Positions 18,443-28,283 of a stretch of DNA of 64,000 bases are shown in pieces. This stretch comes from Rubidibacter lacunae KORDI 51-2 (GTDB lineage Bacteria > Cyanobacteriota > Cyanobacteriia > Cyanobacteriales > Rubidibacteraceae). The stretch's first letter is position 1, and every line of letters starts with the position of its first letter. The position numbers and the translations under genes are program-made. The stretch lies in assembly GCF_000473895.1 (NCBI RefSeq), contig NZ_ASSJ01000017.1, forward strand, positions 62,001-126,000, given 5' to 3'. Below the pieces are notes generated by a model. That model saw only the letters and a program-made list of their open reading frames with translations. It made no database searches and was not told the origin of the DNA.

Positions 18443-19480
18443 TCACCTCTTCGGTTGAGATAAGAGTGCTAGATTTGAGAGTTTGTAGAGAACGCGCGCG
18501 CCGACATTGCCATCCCACTCGTCATCGCCGGGCGAGACTTCGCAAAGATCGAAGCCGACGATACGCCGGCCGGATTTAACGATCGCCTGCAGCAAGAAGA
18601 TCGCGGCATTAAAGCTCAGTCCGCCGGGAACTGGCGTGCCAGTGTGCGGGCAGAATTCCGGACTCAAACCGTCGATATCGAAGCTGACGTAGACGTCATT
18701 GGGCAGTGTGGAGACAATCGCCTCACATTGAACGGCCCAGGGTTTCCCAGAAAAGGCTGCGGCTTGCAGCTGCCAGTCGTCGAAAAGCGTCACGCGTTCG
18801 TCCTTGCGAGCGCGTTCGATTTCGCGGGGGGAAACGTCGCGGATGCCGACTTGGGTCAGGTGCGTCACGCTCGGCAGCCCTAGGGCGTGATAGGCGATCG
18901 CCGCATGGGAGTAAAGAAAACCGCCATAGCCCGCGCGCAGGTCGCAGTGGGCATCGATTTGCAGGATCCCGTAGTGACCCGAGACTTCGCCGAGCGCGCG
19001 CATCAATCCCAGCGGAACGCTGTGGTCGCCGCCGATGATGCCGACAAGCTTGCCGGTGTCGAGGAGCGAGCGCGAGCGCTCGTAAACCCAGACGTTCAGA
19101 TCGGCACACGCGCGGTTAACTGCTGCCAGTGCCGGTTGGACTTCAGCATCTGCTGTCGTGCCGCCGCGTTCTAAGTATTCGTAGACGGATTTAGCAAGCG
19201 CGCGGACGTGGCGGTTGCGTTCGTAGATTTCAGCATCGATCGGGACGGTAGCCCGCGGGACTTCCCAAGCCTTGGGCAGATCGAAATCGTACCAGTCCAG
19301 TTGCGGCGAGGCCGTCAGGATAGCTTGCGGTCCCTCGGCAGCACCGGCATTGTAAGACGTGGTGACATCCCACGGAACCGGTAGGTAGACCAGGCGCGCG
19401 TCTGCGAGCGAGCCCTGTAATGCAAAGTAATGGCCGTTTGCAGGCGGGACGGCCTCGAGATCGAAAGGCGGGGAGGACAT
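18443..19480 (-). CDS. speB: Agmatinase/ureohydrolase family protein (SpeB-like)
   Basis: A cytoplasmic manganese- or nickel-dependent hydrolase that releases urea from a guanidino compound, most often agmatine to putrescine in polyamine synthesis. The 345-residue product has the metal-binding motifs of the family: GGDHSVPLG, QIDAHCDLRAGYGG, and SFDIDGLSPEFCPHTGTPVPGG. The last motif has Ser where DP is usual (DxDxxDP), while the two metal-binding Asp residues are kept. ATG 19480 follows GGAGG-rich sequence and is preferred to the TTG seven codons earlier. Some cyanobacterial members are guanidine hydrolases, so the substrate is not certain. Monocistronic. Confidence 0.88.
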   Translation of the reverse strand: MSSPPFDLEAVPPANGHYFALQGSLADARLVYLPVPWDVTTSYNAGAAEGPQAILTASPQLDWYDFDLPKAWEVPRATVPIDAEIYERNRHVRALAKSVYEYLERGGTTADAEVQPALAAVNRACADLNVWVYERSRSLLDTGKLVGIIGGDHSVPLGLMRALGEVSGHYGILQIDAHCDLRAGYGGFLYSHAAIAYHALGLPSVTHLTQVGIRDVSPREIERARKDERVTLFDDWQLQAAAFSGKPWAVQCEAIVSTLPNDVYVSFDIDGLSPEFCPHTGTPVPGGLSFNAAIFLLQAIVKSGRRIVGFDLCEVSPGDDEWDGNVGARVLYKLSNLALLSQPKR

Positions 19481-19615
19481 GGGTAGGTTAAGTGTGGGCA
19501 ACGAACGCGATCGCCGTTCGTTTAAAATCCTGCCGAGCTACCAGACAAAACTCAAGCGATCGCTGCGCATCCAGACGCGTATCCCGAACACATAGCGGGC
19601 AGTGGAGCAACAGCC

Positions 19616-21892
19616 GTGACTTCTAACACCGAGAACCTTTCTGCCACAATCGCTAAACTCGCTAGCACTCACAGTAGCAAGCAATTGTTTGCCGAGCAGC
19701 TAGGCGATCTCGTCAAAGCAGTCGCGCACGCAGCAGTGGGTGAGGCACCAACTGCCGAGATGCAGCGCGAGACCGAGGCCGTCTTTTCCGTGCTGGACGA
19801 AGCCGCCCGCTCCGGGCGGGATGAGGTCTTCGGCGAGCTGTTGACAGCAGAGCGGCAAACGCGCCACGCGAACGAACCGACGCTGTTGATGGCGGCGATC
19901 GCGGGCGGTCGCTCTGACGTAGCAAGGGCGCTGATCGCGGCTGAGGCGGATATCAACATTCGGATCGAACGGATTTTTCCCTTCGATGCCCTACAGCTAG
20001 CTGCTGACCGCGCCGATTGCGATCTCGTTGGAGTGTTGCTGGCAGCGGGGGCCGACCCTAACTGGAACGACCCCGATCTCCGTCCCCTGGCAAAGGCCGT
20101 CGCGCGCAATGACGTCGAGCTGGTAAGGGTCCTCCTGGCTGGCGGCGCCAAAGTGGGTCAAGCGTCCCTAGCCGATGCTGCCCGGCAAGATGTAGCGATC
20201 GTACAACTACTACTCGACGCCGGCTGCGAGGTCGACGCTACAGACTTGATGGGCGACACGGCACTGATCGTTGCCTGCGCCCACGGTCGCGCAGATGTCG
20301 CGGGCGTGTTGTTAGCTGCCGGAGCGGACCCGAATTATTGCAACGAGCGTCAGGGATCGTGCCCGCTTGGTGCCGCGCTTCAGTCCCCGAACGTCCTCGC
20401 AGTTTTAAACGATCGCGGCTTGGGCACCCAAGCGCCGGCCGAGCTGCTCGATCGCGTCGCGGAGATCGTGCGAGCGCTAGCAGCCAACGGGGCCGATTTG
20501 TCCTTGCGAGATGCGCGCGGCAGAACGGCCCTCATGCAAGCAGCCGAACAAGGCTACACGGCCGTCGTTGTCGCCCTGCTTGACTGCCACCCCGATATCA
20601 ACGCAGTTGAAGATCCATCTCAAGGGCTGCTGCCCGAGATCGCGCGCGGGATGGAGACCGCGATCGCCTCCCAATCCGAGGGCAAAACCGCTCTCTTGCT
20701 CGCAGCCGAGAACGGCCACGACAACATTGTTGTTGCGTTACTCGCCGCTGGGGCCGATGTGATTGCAACTGATGCGCGAGGACGCACAGCACTGGATGTT
20801 GCTATCCAACAAGGCTATGGCGCGATCGCGCAGATGCTGAAGCAGTCTGGAGCGGTATTGCCTGCAGTGGAAAACCTTGCAGAGGCAGCATTGCTAGGTG
20901 CAGTCAAGCAAGGCAATCTCGACGAGTTGCAAGCGGCATTGGCAGCAGGGGCGGATCCAAACGCAAGCGAGCAGCAGACTCGCGACCGCAATCCACGCCA
21001 CAAAACCGCCCTGATGTTCGCAGCAGAGAGCGACCGCGTCGCGACCGTGCGCATGCTCCTAGAAGCAGGGGCTGATGTTAACCTGAGCGACTGCCCCGTC
21101 AGAAAACAAGGCAGAACGCCCTTGATGTATGCGGCGATCGCCAATGCACCGGAGGTGTTGAATCTGCTGCTGGCAGCCGGTGCCGAGGTCGACGCACGCG
21201 ACAAACGCGGTCAGACCGCATTGTTCTTCGCCGTCCAGGAAGAGTGTTTGGACGCAGCAAAGGTGCTCTTGAAAGGCGGAGCCGACCCGCACCAAAAAGG
21301 CTGGGATGGCTCGCCATGTTCCATCGCGGCCTATGCGGGTCCAGACATCGCCGACGCGATCGCAGCAGCGGATCCGGGCGAGGAAGGCACTACCAGCGAA
21401 GCCGCCCAGGCGGAGATGTTGGTTTCGGCTGCCTTTGACGGCAACGTGGAGCTTGTGAACAAGTTGATTGCTGAGGGTGCCGATGCGAATGCCCGCGAGC
21501 ACGACGACGGGTGGACGGCGTTGATGTTGGCAGCAGCTCGCGACGCGATTGAATGCGTCCGCGCTTTGCTGGATGCCGGTGCCGACCCAAATGCCAGCTG
21601 CCACTCCGGGCAAACGGCGATCTCTGAAGCCGCATATTGGGGTCATGTCGAAGTTGTCGAGGTCCTGCTGGCTGCCGGTGCCAATGTGAATGCCGCTGAT
21701 AATGAAGATGGTTGGACCCCACTGATGAAGACGCTCGTGTTCGGTAATGCCGACATCGCACGCCTGCTGTTAGCTGCTGGTGCCAACCCCAACCTCCGCG
21801 ACAGTGAGGGGCGCACGGCATTAAGACTGGCATTGGACGACGATCGCTCGGAGATCGCGTCGGTGTTGCGATCGGCAGGAGCTAGCCAATAA
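19616..21892 (+). CDS. Large ankyrin-repeat protein
   Basis: A 758-residue protein built almost wholly of ankyrin repeats from about residue 90 to the end; I count around eighteen, with typical units such as GDTALIVACAHGRADVAGVL and LLLAAGADPNxxD. Several repeats are interrupted by short acidic inserts. The first 80 residues form a helical, non-repeat region (AKLASTHSSKQLFAEQLGDL). There is no signal peptide and no membrane segment, so it is probably cytoplasmic and binds other proteins; the partner is unknown. GTG 19616 is the likely start. The gene stands alone, and its GC content matches the genome, so it seems long resident. Confidence 0.92.
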   Translation: MTSNTENLSATIAKLASTHSSKQLFAEQLGDLVKAVAHAAVGEAPTAEMQRETEAVFSVLDEAARSGRDEVFGELLTAERQTRHANEPTLLMAAIAGGRSDVARALIAAEADINIRIERIFPFDALQLAADRADCDLVGVLLAAGADPNWNDPDLRPLAKAVARNDVELVRVLLAGGAKVGQASLADAARQDVAIVQLLLDAGCEVDATDLMGDTALIVACAHGRADVAGVLLAAGADPNYCNERQGSCPLGAALQSPNVLAVLNDRGLGTQAPAELLDRVAEIVRALAANGADLSLRDARGRTALMQAAEQGYTAVVVALLDCHPDINAVEDPSQGLLPEIARGMETAIASQSEGKTALLLAAENGHDNIVVALLAAGADVIATDARGRTALDVAIQQGYGAIAQMLKQSGAVLPAVENLAEAALLGAVKQGNLDELQAALAAGADPNASEQQTRDRNPRHKTALMFAAESDRVATVRMLLEAGADVNLSDCPVRKQGRTPLMYAAIANAPEVLNLLLAAGAEVDARDKRGQTALFFAVQEECLDAAKVLLKGGADPHQKGWDGSPCSIAAYAGPDIADAIAAADPGEEGTTSEAAQAEMLVSAAFDGNVELVNKLIAEGADANAREHDDGWTALMLAAARDAIECVRALLDAGADPNASCHSGQTAISEAAYWGHVEVVEVLLAAGANVNAADNEDGWTPLMKTLVFGNADIARLLLAAGANPNLRDSEGRTALRLALDDDRSEIASVLRSAGASQ

Positions 21893-22183
21893 CACGCGGC
21901 GATCGCCCTGCTTGCACTCAGTTTCCAATTCGAGCCGGCGTCACGAACGGGTTACGTTATCGACCCGAGCCAACTACGGAACGGTGACCTCCAAGTCCTA
22001 AGGTGGCAAGTAGATTCCGGATTCAACTAACACGTCATCGAGGTATCTGGCGATCGCCTCCAGGTTTGCACGCGGAACTTCAACGATTCAGAGCGTCCTT
22101 GCGGGATCGAACGTAACCGGTCTCGACCTAGCGCGGCGAGCGAGAAGCTGGTATCGGAAGGGGGTGCATGGGGCACCAGCAAA

Positions 22184-23899
22184 CTAGAACAAGAAATAGC
22201 GCTGCGCCATTGGGAGTTCGCTGGCTGGCTCGCAGGCGAGCAGTTCGCCATTGGCGCGGACTTCGTAGGTTTCCGGATCGACTTCGACGTGTGGCATGGA
22301 GTCGTTGAGTTTCATCTGTGCCTTGCCGATGTTGCGCGTGTTCGCTACAGCTACGGCCGGCGTCTGGAGTTCGATTTGTTCGGGAATGCCCGCCGCGATT
22401 GCCGCTTGCGAAACGAAAGTCAACGAGGTGGCCGCGATCGCGCCGCCGAAGCTGCCGAACATCGGGCGCATGTGCACCGGCTGCGGCGTCGGGATGCTGG
22501 CGTTGGGGTCGCCCATTTGCGCCCAGGCGATCGCACCGCCTTTGATGACAAGCTCCGGTTTGATACCAAAGAAGGCCGGTTTCCAGAGACAAAGGTCCGC
22601 TAGCTTGCCTGCTTCGATGGAGCCGACGCGATCGGCGATACCGTGGGCGATCGCCGGGTTGATGGTGTATTTGGCGACGTAGCGCTTGGCGCGGGCGTTG
22701 TCGTTGCGTTCGGAGTCTTCGGGAAGCTGACCGCGCTGGACCTTCATTTTGTGGGCGGTCTGCCAGGTGCGGATAACGACTTCGCCGACGCGGCCCATGG
22801 CCTGGGAATCGGAGGCGATCATGCTGAACGCACCCAGATCGTGGAGGATGTCTTCGGCGGCAATGGTTTCGCGGCGGATGCGGGATTCGGCAAAGGCGAC
22901 GTCTTCGGGTATGCCGCGATCGAGGTGATGGCACACCATCAACATGTCTAAGTGTTCTTCGAGGGTGTTGGTGGTGTAGGGGCGCGTGGGGTTGGTCGAG
23001 GAGGGTAAAACGTTGGCTTCGCCGCATACTTTGATGATGTCGGGGGCATGGCCGCCGCCCGCACCTTCGGTGTGATAGGTGTGAATCGTGCGATTCTTGA
23101 AGGCGGCGATCGTGGTTTCGACGAAGCCTGCTTCGTTGAGCGTGTCGGTGTGGATAGCAACCTGCACGTCGAATTCGTCGGCGACATTCAAGCACGTGTC
23201 GATCGCCGCTGGGGTCGTGCCCCAGTCTTCGTGGAGCTTTAAGCCCATTGCACCCGCGCGCACTTGCTCGATAAGTCCTTGGGGCTGGCTGCTGTTGCCT
23301 TTGCCGAGGAAACCCAGGTTCATCGGGAAGGCGTCGGCGGCTTGTAACATCCGCCAAATGTTCCACGCGCCGGGCGTGCAGGTGGTGGCGTTGGTGCCCG
23401 TGGCCGGACCCGTGCCGCCGCCGATCATCGTGGTGATGCCCGAGGCGATCGCGGTTTCAATTTGCTGGGGGCAGATGAAGTGGATGTGGGCGTCGATGCC
23501 GCCGGCCGTGAGGATTGAGCCTTCGCCGGCGATCGCTTCGGTTGCCGGACCGATGATGATATCGACGTTGTCTTGAATGTAAGGATTGCCTGCTTTGCCG
23601 ATTTTGTGAATCTTGCCGTCTTTGACTCCGATGTCGGCTTTGACGATGCCCCACCAGTCGAGGATCAAGGCGTTGGTGATAACCAAGTCGACGGCACCGT
23701 CCGCGCGGGAAATCGGCGACTGTCCCATGCCATCGCGAATCACCTTACCGCCTCCGAACTTCACCTCGTCGCCGTAGGTGGTAAAGTCGCGCTCGACCTC
23801 AATAAATAGCTCGGTATCGGCCAAGCGCAGGCGATCGCCGGTGGTGGGTCCGTAGGTTTCAGCGTAGGCGCGACGGTCGATGCGATAACTCACGGGCAC
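22184..23899 (-). CDS. ureC: Urease alpha subunit
   Basis: The catalytic nickel subunit of urease, which hydrolyses urea to ammonia and CO2 in the cytoplasm. The 571-residue product is full length and has the motifs [14 protein letters not shown] (first His pair), [10 protein letters not shown] with the lysine that is carbamylated to bridge the two nickel ions, and [20 protein letters not shown] with the flap His. It follows no ureA or ureB: an IS256-type relic lies directly upstream. In cyanobacteria urease genes are often scattered, so a lone ureC need not be inactive. The urea from ureohydrolases could feed it. Confidence 0.97.
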   Translation of the reverse strand: MPVSYRIDRRAYAETYGPTTGDRLRLADTELFIEVERDFTTYGDEVKFGGGKVIRDGMGQSPISRADGAVDLVITNALILDWWGIVKADIGVKDGKIHKIGKAGNPYIQDNVDIIIGPATEAIAGEGSILTAGGIDAHIHFICPQQIETAIASGITTMIGGGTGPATGTNATTCTPGAWNIWRMLQAADAFPMNLGFLGKGNSSQPQGLIEQVRAGAMGLKLHEDWGTTPAAIDTCLNVADEFDVQVAIHTDTLNEAGFVETTIAAFKNRTIHTYHTEGAGGGHAPDIIKVCGEANVLPSSTNPTRPYTTNTLEEHLDMLMVCHHLDRGIPEDVAFAESRIRRETIAAEDILHDLGAFSMIASDSQAMGRVGEVVIRTWQTAHKMKVQRGQLPEDSERNDNARAKRYVAKYTINPAIAHGIADRVGSIEAGKLADLCLWKPAFFGIKPELVIKGGAIAWAQMGDPNASIPTPQPVHMRPMFGSFGGAIAATSLTFVSQAAIAAGIPEQIELQTPAVAVANTRNIGKAQMKLNDSMPHVEVDPETYEVRANGELLACEPASELPMAQRYFLF

Positions 23900-24046
23900 T
23901 CCTCGAGGCGGACAGTTTCAATCGGATTTTAGGTCAAAATTGCTCGTGAATAGCCGTAAACCTTTATGGGTTTTGACTTTGGTGAGGGACTTTAAGGTGA
24001 TTTGAGTAAGCGGTCAAAGCAAAGCCCCATCAGGAGACCGCCACTC

Positions 24047-24620
24047 ATGCCACGCCGAAAGCAAGAACTCACCAAAACCCACCAACTCCTCGACGAACTT
24101 CTTCAAGATTTTTCCGGTCCCGACGAAATCCTTGGCAATGACGGGCTGCTCAAGCAGCTCACTGCCCGCCTCGTCGAACGCACCCTCCAAGGCGCGTTGA
24201 ACCCAACATCTCGACCAGACCGCTGCTGAGCCCGACGCTGCCCGCATCTGTCGAAACGGATGTTCACAAAAACCGTTTAGACCGATCGGGGCAGCCTCGA
24301 CCTGCAGATTCCCCGCAACCGCCGCAACGAGTTCCAACCCGTGCTCGCGTCCAAGGGGCAGGGTCACTTCTCCGGACTCGACGAGAAGATTCTCAACCTC
24401 TATGCCCGAAGAGCCACACCGGCGATGTTAAAACCCAACTGCAAGACCTCTATGGTGGACATTGCCCACGAGTTGGTTAGCCTAGTCACTGACAACGTCC
24501 TGCCGGAACTGAAGCGATGGTAAGCCCCCCCGCTCGATGCGTTCTACCACATCATCTGGCGCGACGCACTGCAGGTGAAGGGACTCCGCACTAGGACGAG
24601 CCTGGGCTGTGATTATCTGA
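24047..24620 (+). pseudogene. Decayed IS256 (mutator) family transposase
   Basis: Starts at ATG 24047 with GPDEILGNDGLLKQLTARLV, then continues in other frames with TDRGSLDLQIPRNRRNEFQP, FSGLDEKILNLYAR, VTDNVLPELKRW and DAFYHIIWRDALQVKG. These match, in order, the N-terminal half of IS256-family transposases, including the first catalytic aspartate region (normally VYxDAxxVK). At least three frame changes and in-frame stops; the C-terminal half is missing. It is a dead element. Confidence 0.8.
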
Positions 24621-24719
24621 TTCGGGATGTTCTGAACATTCGGTTCGCTCCTGCACATTCCCGCATGGCTTACATGGATTCTTTAGTTGGCGTCACAAAT
24701 ATCCCAAATTTAACCCTAT

Positions 24720-26048
24720 TTATGAAGCATATTCTTGTCTCAATTTACTTATACCTTCGATATATTCTCTATTCGCTTCAGAAAGGTAAGTGCTTGTAGC
24801 CTCAGCCATGATGTGGCAAGCATCATCAATATCTTGAGATGAGTGTTCTCTCATGACCTGGAAGCGGAACCTAGCCTCGCCACGTGCCACTGCTGGAAAT
24901 TCAACCAGATTAGCCAGCAAGTTCCTATCCTCAAGGGCTCTGGATGTCAAGCGAGCCTTTGCTTCATTTCCAACAAATACAGGAACTATGGGTGATGGAA
25001 TCCCACCAAGTCGAAACCCTTTACTTGTCATGCCATCTCGAAGCCTGATGATATTCTCTCTTAGTTTCGAACGTAAAGCCTCGCCATCTTTGGAGAAAAT
25101 AACATCGAAGCATGTCAGGACAATCGCGCACTGTATTGGAGAGAGAGCATTTGTGAATGTGAAGGATGGTGAATAGTAGCGCAGGTATTCAATAACCTTT
25201 GATGACGCTGCAACAAACCCTCCATTCGAAGCGAAACTCTTTGAGAAAGAGCCCATCACGATATCTGGCCAGTAATTTTCTGCTGTATTGTCGAGAACAC
25301 CCAAACCCTTATTACCCATACAACCAAAATCATGTGCGACATCCAGGATGATGATTCCACCGTATTCTCTGGTTACTTTAGAGAAAGATTCTAGATCCGG
25401 GGAGTCAGAATCCATAGAATATAAAGATTCAAGCAGAACGAATAGCCCTTGTTTAGGGTTCTTCTCTCTTGCCTGTTGTACTACGGAATGAAATTCTTCT
25501 AGATTGTTATGCTGAAACCAATTTATGTTCTTGGTTGAATGTCTAGCGCCTTCTGCTATGCAACTATGTGCAAGACGATCGATTACAACAGAATCATTTG
25601 GACGAACCAAACCGGAAACAACTCCAAACCCAGCTGACCAGCCGGTTGCATATATGGCGCAGCTATCTTTTCGAAGCACGCTTGACAGGCGTTTTTCGAG
25701 TTCAAGCATATACTTAGTACGCCCAGAGAGTACAGGGCTTCCAGCGGAGTGAACCCCAAATTCCTGGCAAGCTTTTACCGCTGCTTCAATAACAGCCGGA
25801 TGACCCGATAAACTTAAGTAATCCTGCGAACCAAAGTTGAGTGCCCTGCGACCACCACTTTCAAACTCATCGAAAACATCCGCTACTACTCCATTCTTGT
25901 GTAGTACTCTGCTGTAGGGCCAGACCTCATTTTGCCTACGCTTGGAAATCCAATCAGAAAATGCTGAGGTACGCTCTTCCAGGTCAGTCCCTTTCTGCCT
26001 AATATAGTTTAGTAGACTTCCTTTCAACCATCCGGGTATTTCTTTCAT
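24720..26048 (-). CDS. Alpha-oxoamine synthase family PLP enzyme (BioF/SPT/CqsA-like)
   Basis: A PLP-dependent enzyme of the family that condenses an amino acid with an acyl-CoA or acyl-ACP, releasing CO2. From ATG 26048 it has 442 residues: a 60-residue N-terminal extension, then LNFGSQDYLSLSGHP, HSAGSPVLSGRTKYMLELE, the PLP-contact ILDVAHDFGCMG and the Schiff-base lysine in GSFSKSFASNGGFVAA (about Lys270). The substrate cannot be read; serine palmitoyltransferase-, CqsA- or secondary-metabolite-type enzymes are possible. It is clearly not the biotin gene, since bioF is present at 31521. The gene is AT-rich compared with its neighbours and is flanked by relics, suggesting transfer. An alternative GTG start lies at 26120. 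Confidence 0.85.
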   Translation of the reverse strand: MKEIPGWLKGSLLNYIRQKGTDLEERTSAFSDWISKRRQNEVWPYSRVLHKNGVVADVFDEFESGGRRALNFGSQDYLSLSGHPAVIEAAVKACQEFGVHSAGSPVLSGRTKYMLELEKRLSSVLRKDSCAIYATGWSAGFGVVSGLVRPNDSVVIDRLAHSCIAEGARHSTKNINWFQHNNLEEFHSVVQQAREKNPKQGLFVLLESLYSMDSDSPDLESFSKVTREYGGIIILDVAHDFGCMGNKGLGVLDNTAENYWPDIVMGSFSKSFASNGGFVAASSKVIEYLRYYSPSFTFTNALSPIQCAIVLTCFDVIFSKDGEALRSKLRENIIRLRDGMTSKGFRLGGIPSPIVPVFVGNEAKARLTSRALEDRNLLANLVEFPAVARGEARFRFQVMREHSSQDIDDACHIMAEATSTYLSEANREYIEGISKLRQEYAS

Positions 26049-28283
26049 GTTGCTGCTTCTAACTGTGTAGTTGTTGTCAAACAAAACTAGCTCGATTGCC
26101 TCATAGGACAATTCGAACACCTAATCCAGAAACTAGTTCTCCGAACGCATATTGAACCGACGTGTAGGGCATCCTGGATACTGAGGGTGGTACAGATGCA
26201 GAACCCGCAAAGTAACTATGCTCCTAACCCATCAGGGGTATCACACTTCAGGAACATCCGGAGGTGTATTCCTAGTCACTTAACTGAGCCTCACGTCAAC
26301 CATGTGAGAGATGCTAGGTCACGGTTCATCTCCACGTGTTGATATTCGACGAAAATACCAATCTGGAATCACCGAGAAACAAGCTTGTAGCCCAATCAAA
26401 ACTCTAAGGAATCATATTGTATTCTTTAAGATTTTGGCAACCCCTTTGGTTAAATGATTACGGCTTCAGAACCACATCAAGAAAAATGATAAAGCGTTGC
26501 TGGCAGTGGTGAATGAGATACCACAACAAACTAATCTGATTGACAGATATTAACAAAGCTAAACTCCGCCACCTAAACCTTGAGAGCCAAAATCGCAAGA
26601 TGTAGTTGAAACCATAGATTTCTCTGCTCTTGGCTCTCTTATTAGTGGCGGACAAATGGCGTTTTTCCCAGTTTCAACCTGGGATAGTACAAACTCTGAT
26701 GCAGATATTTTCAAATTGAAGCTGGTTTCCCCAAGGAGAAAACCTTCTTGCCAAAGTCAGTTACCGATCCTACGCATCAATCTTCGTAATAATAAAGTGA
26801 CGCCTCCTCACGCCGCCGCCTCAAAATCTCCTCCACTATTGCCGAGCCTGGATCCGGTGCAGCGAAAACACCTGTTTCCGTACTCCAGATCGCTGCACTT
26901 GCCAAGATTGTCGAGTAGCCCAGTAATGGAACGAAACTCACTCTTCCACTAGAAAAATGAGCCCAAGTTGTAGGCGAAGCTGCAGATGCTGCGTGCTGGT
27001 TCGAGTTCACCAGTGCCTACGCTGGGAATTTCTGAATGTAAGGTATGACTTCCGTTGCCACAAAATGAATCAGGTAGCTCATGGAAGTAGGTTGGTCGAC
27101 AATATCGCCGCGCTTAACCCGAACACCATCTGGATAAACGGTTGTCCCGTAAACGATGGTCGGCACCGCCCACCCGTGAATGGCATCGGCGTATGGGTTG
27201 GCGCGGAATCCCTCGTAATTTTTTGATCGGCTCGATAGCCGCACGCGGGACTTGGCTAATGCTGCCAGCGCGATCGCTGTTGCAGATTTTGAGCGCCTGT
27301 AGTCGCTCCTGTTCCGTTAGCGATCGCCACACGAATCGAAACGTTTCCGACTGATTCGGCAAGGCAGAGTAGCGCCCGTATCAGTCAGCAGCAATGGCCA
27401 GGAATTCGAGGCCCATCTTCAGACGATCTCTTTTATGCTGAGTACTCGAAGAAATAAGTACATATATACTTATATTAGATGTCCGCTGCAGGTTGGGTGA
27501 TTGCGCCGGTTCATAGGAAATTGCAGATGCCTCGAAGTTTTCGCGGCGCGATCGCATCGTCTGGCGCGATCGCGGTTTGGCGGGGGGCGACCCGACGACC
27601 GGAGCGTATGGGAGCAACTCGCCCATCCTACAAACGCTGAGGCACTATTTACGCGGTCCGTCGAACCTCGACGTTGCCGCAGTTGCCGAGGGGGACGAGT
27701 GGGTCTCGACGATAATGCCTGCCGAGTGGGCCGCTCGAGCAGGGACGATCGCAAGCGTGCTGCTATTGGCGATCGCCTTTACCTCAGCTTATAAAGCAGG
27801 TAATTAGCGCACCTCACTTAGGTGACATTTGCGGACAGGAACTCTGAGCAATCGCAGCTCGCAGCACTCTCGGTTCATACAGATCGGAAACACAGCACGC
27901 GAAGTCCTGATTCATAAATCTGTATTTCTACGGATATGGATTCCTCAATCATCGCGCCACTTTCCAGGGAATCTAGTCTGATATGGCTGACAGCTTGTTC
28001 GGTGCTGCTTAGCGATCTAGACTTACGTTATAAGTCGAGTTCCAACAACAGCTGTGCTTCCGCTCTTTCTCTTTAGCTGCCCCCCATTTGAAGGTTTATT
28101 TCAAGAGCAGAGATATTGAGTGTAGTTCGGTATCCTGCTAGCAAGTGAGCTAATGAACCACACCCCCCCTGTCGGAGAGGGTTGATTGAATATCCTTTCT
28201 CCAACTTTCCTCTATACCACGACTCGCCACAAAAGTTGGACATAATAGTCGATGCTATTTGCGAAGATGAGGTCTCACGAAAA
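26049..28283. other. 2.2-kb gene-poor region with decayed coding traces
   Basis: No intact gene recognised. On the minus strand at 27017-27362 two overlapping frames give a protein-like sequence if joined: FRFVWRSLTEQERLQALKIC, then ANPYADAIHGWAVPTIVYGT, then DGVRVKRGDIVDQPTSMSYL, ending at 27017; I do not recognise the family. On the plus strand at 27577-27807 an open frame ends with a hydrophobic segment (TIASVLLLAIAF), possibly a C-terminal relic. Overall GC content swings strongly within the region. Confidence 0.4.

Noticed and set aside
22128-23366. 412-codon minus-strand open frame inside ureC in another frame
   Set aside because: Extremely rich in Arg, His and Ser, typical of an out-of-frame reading of a GC-rich gene; ureC itself is certain.
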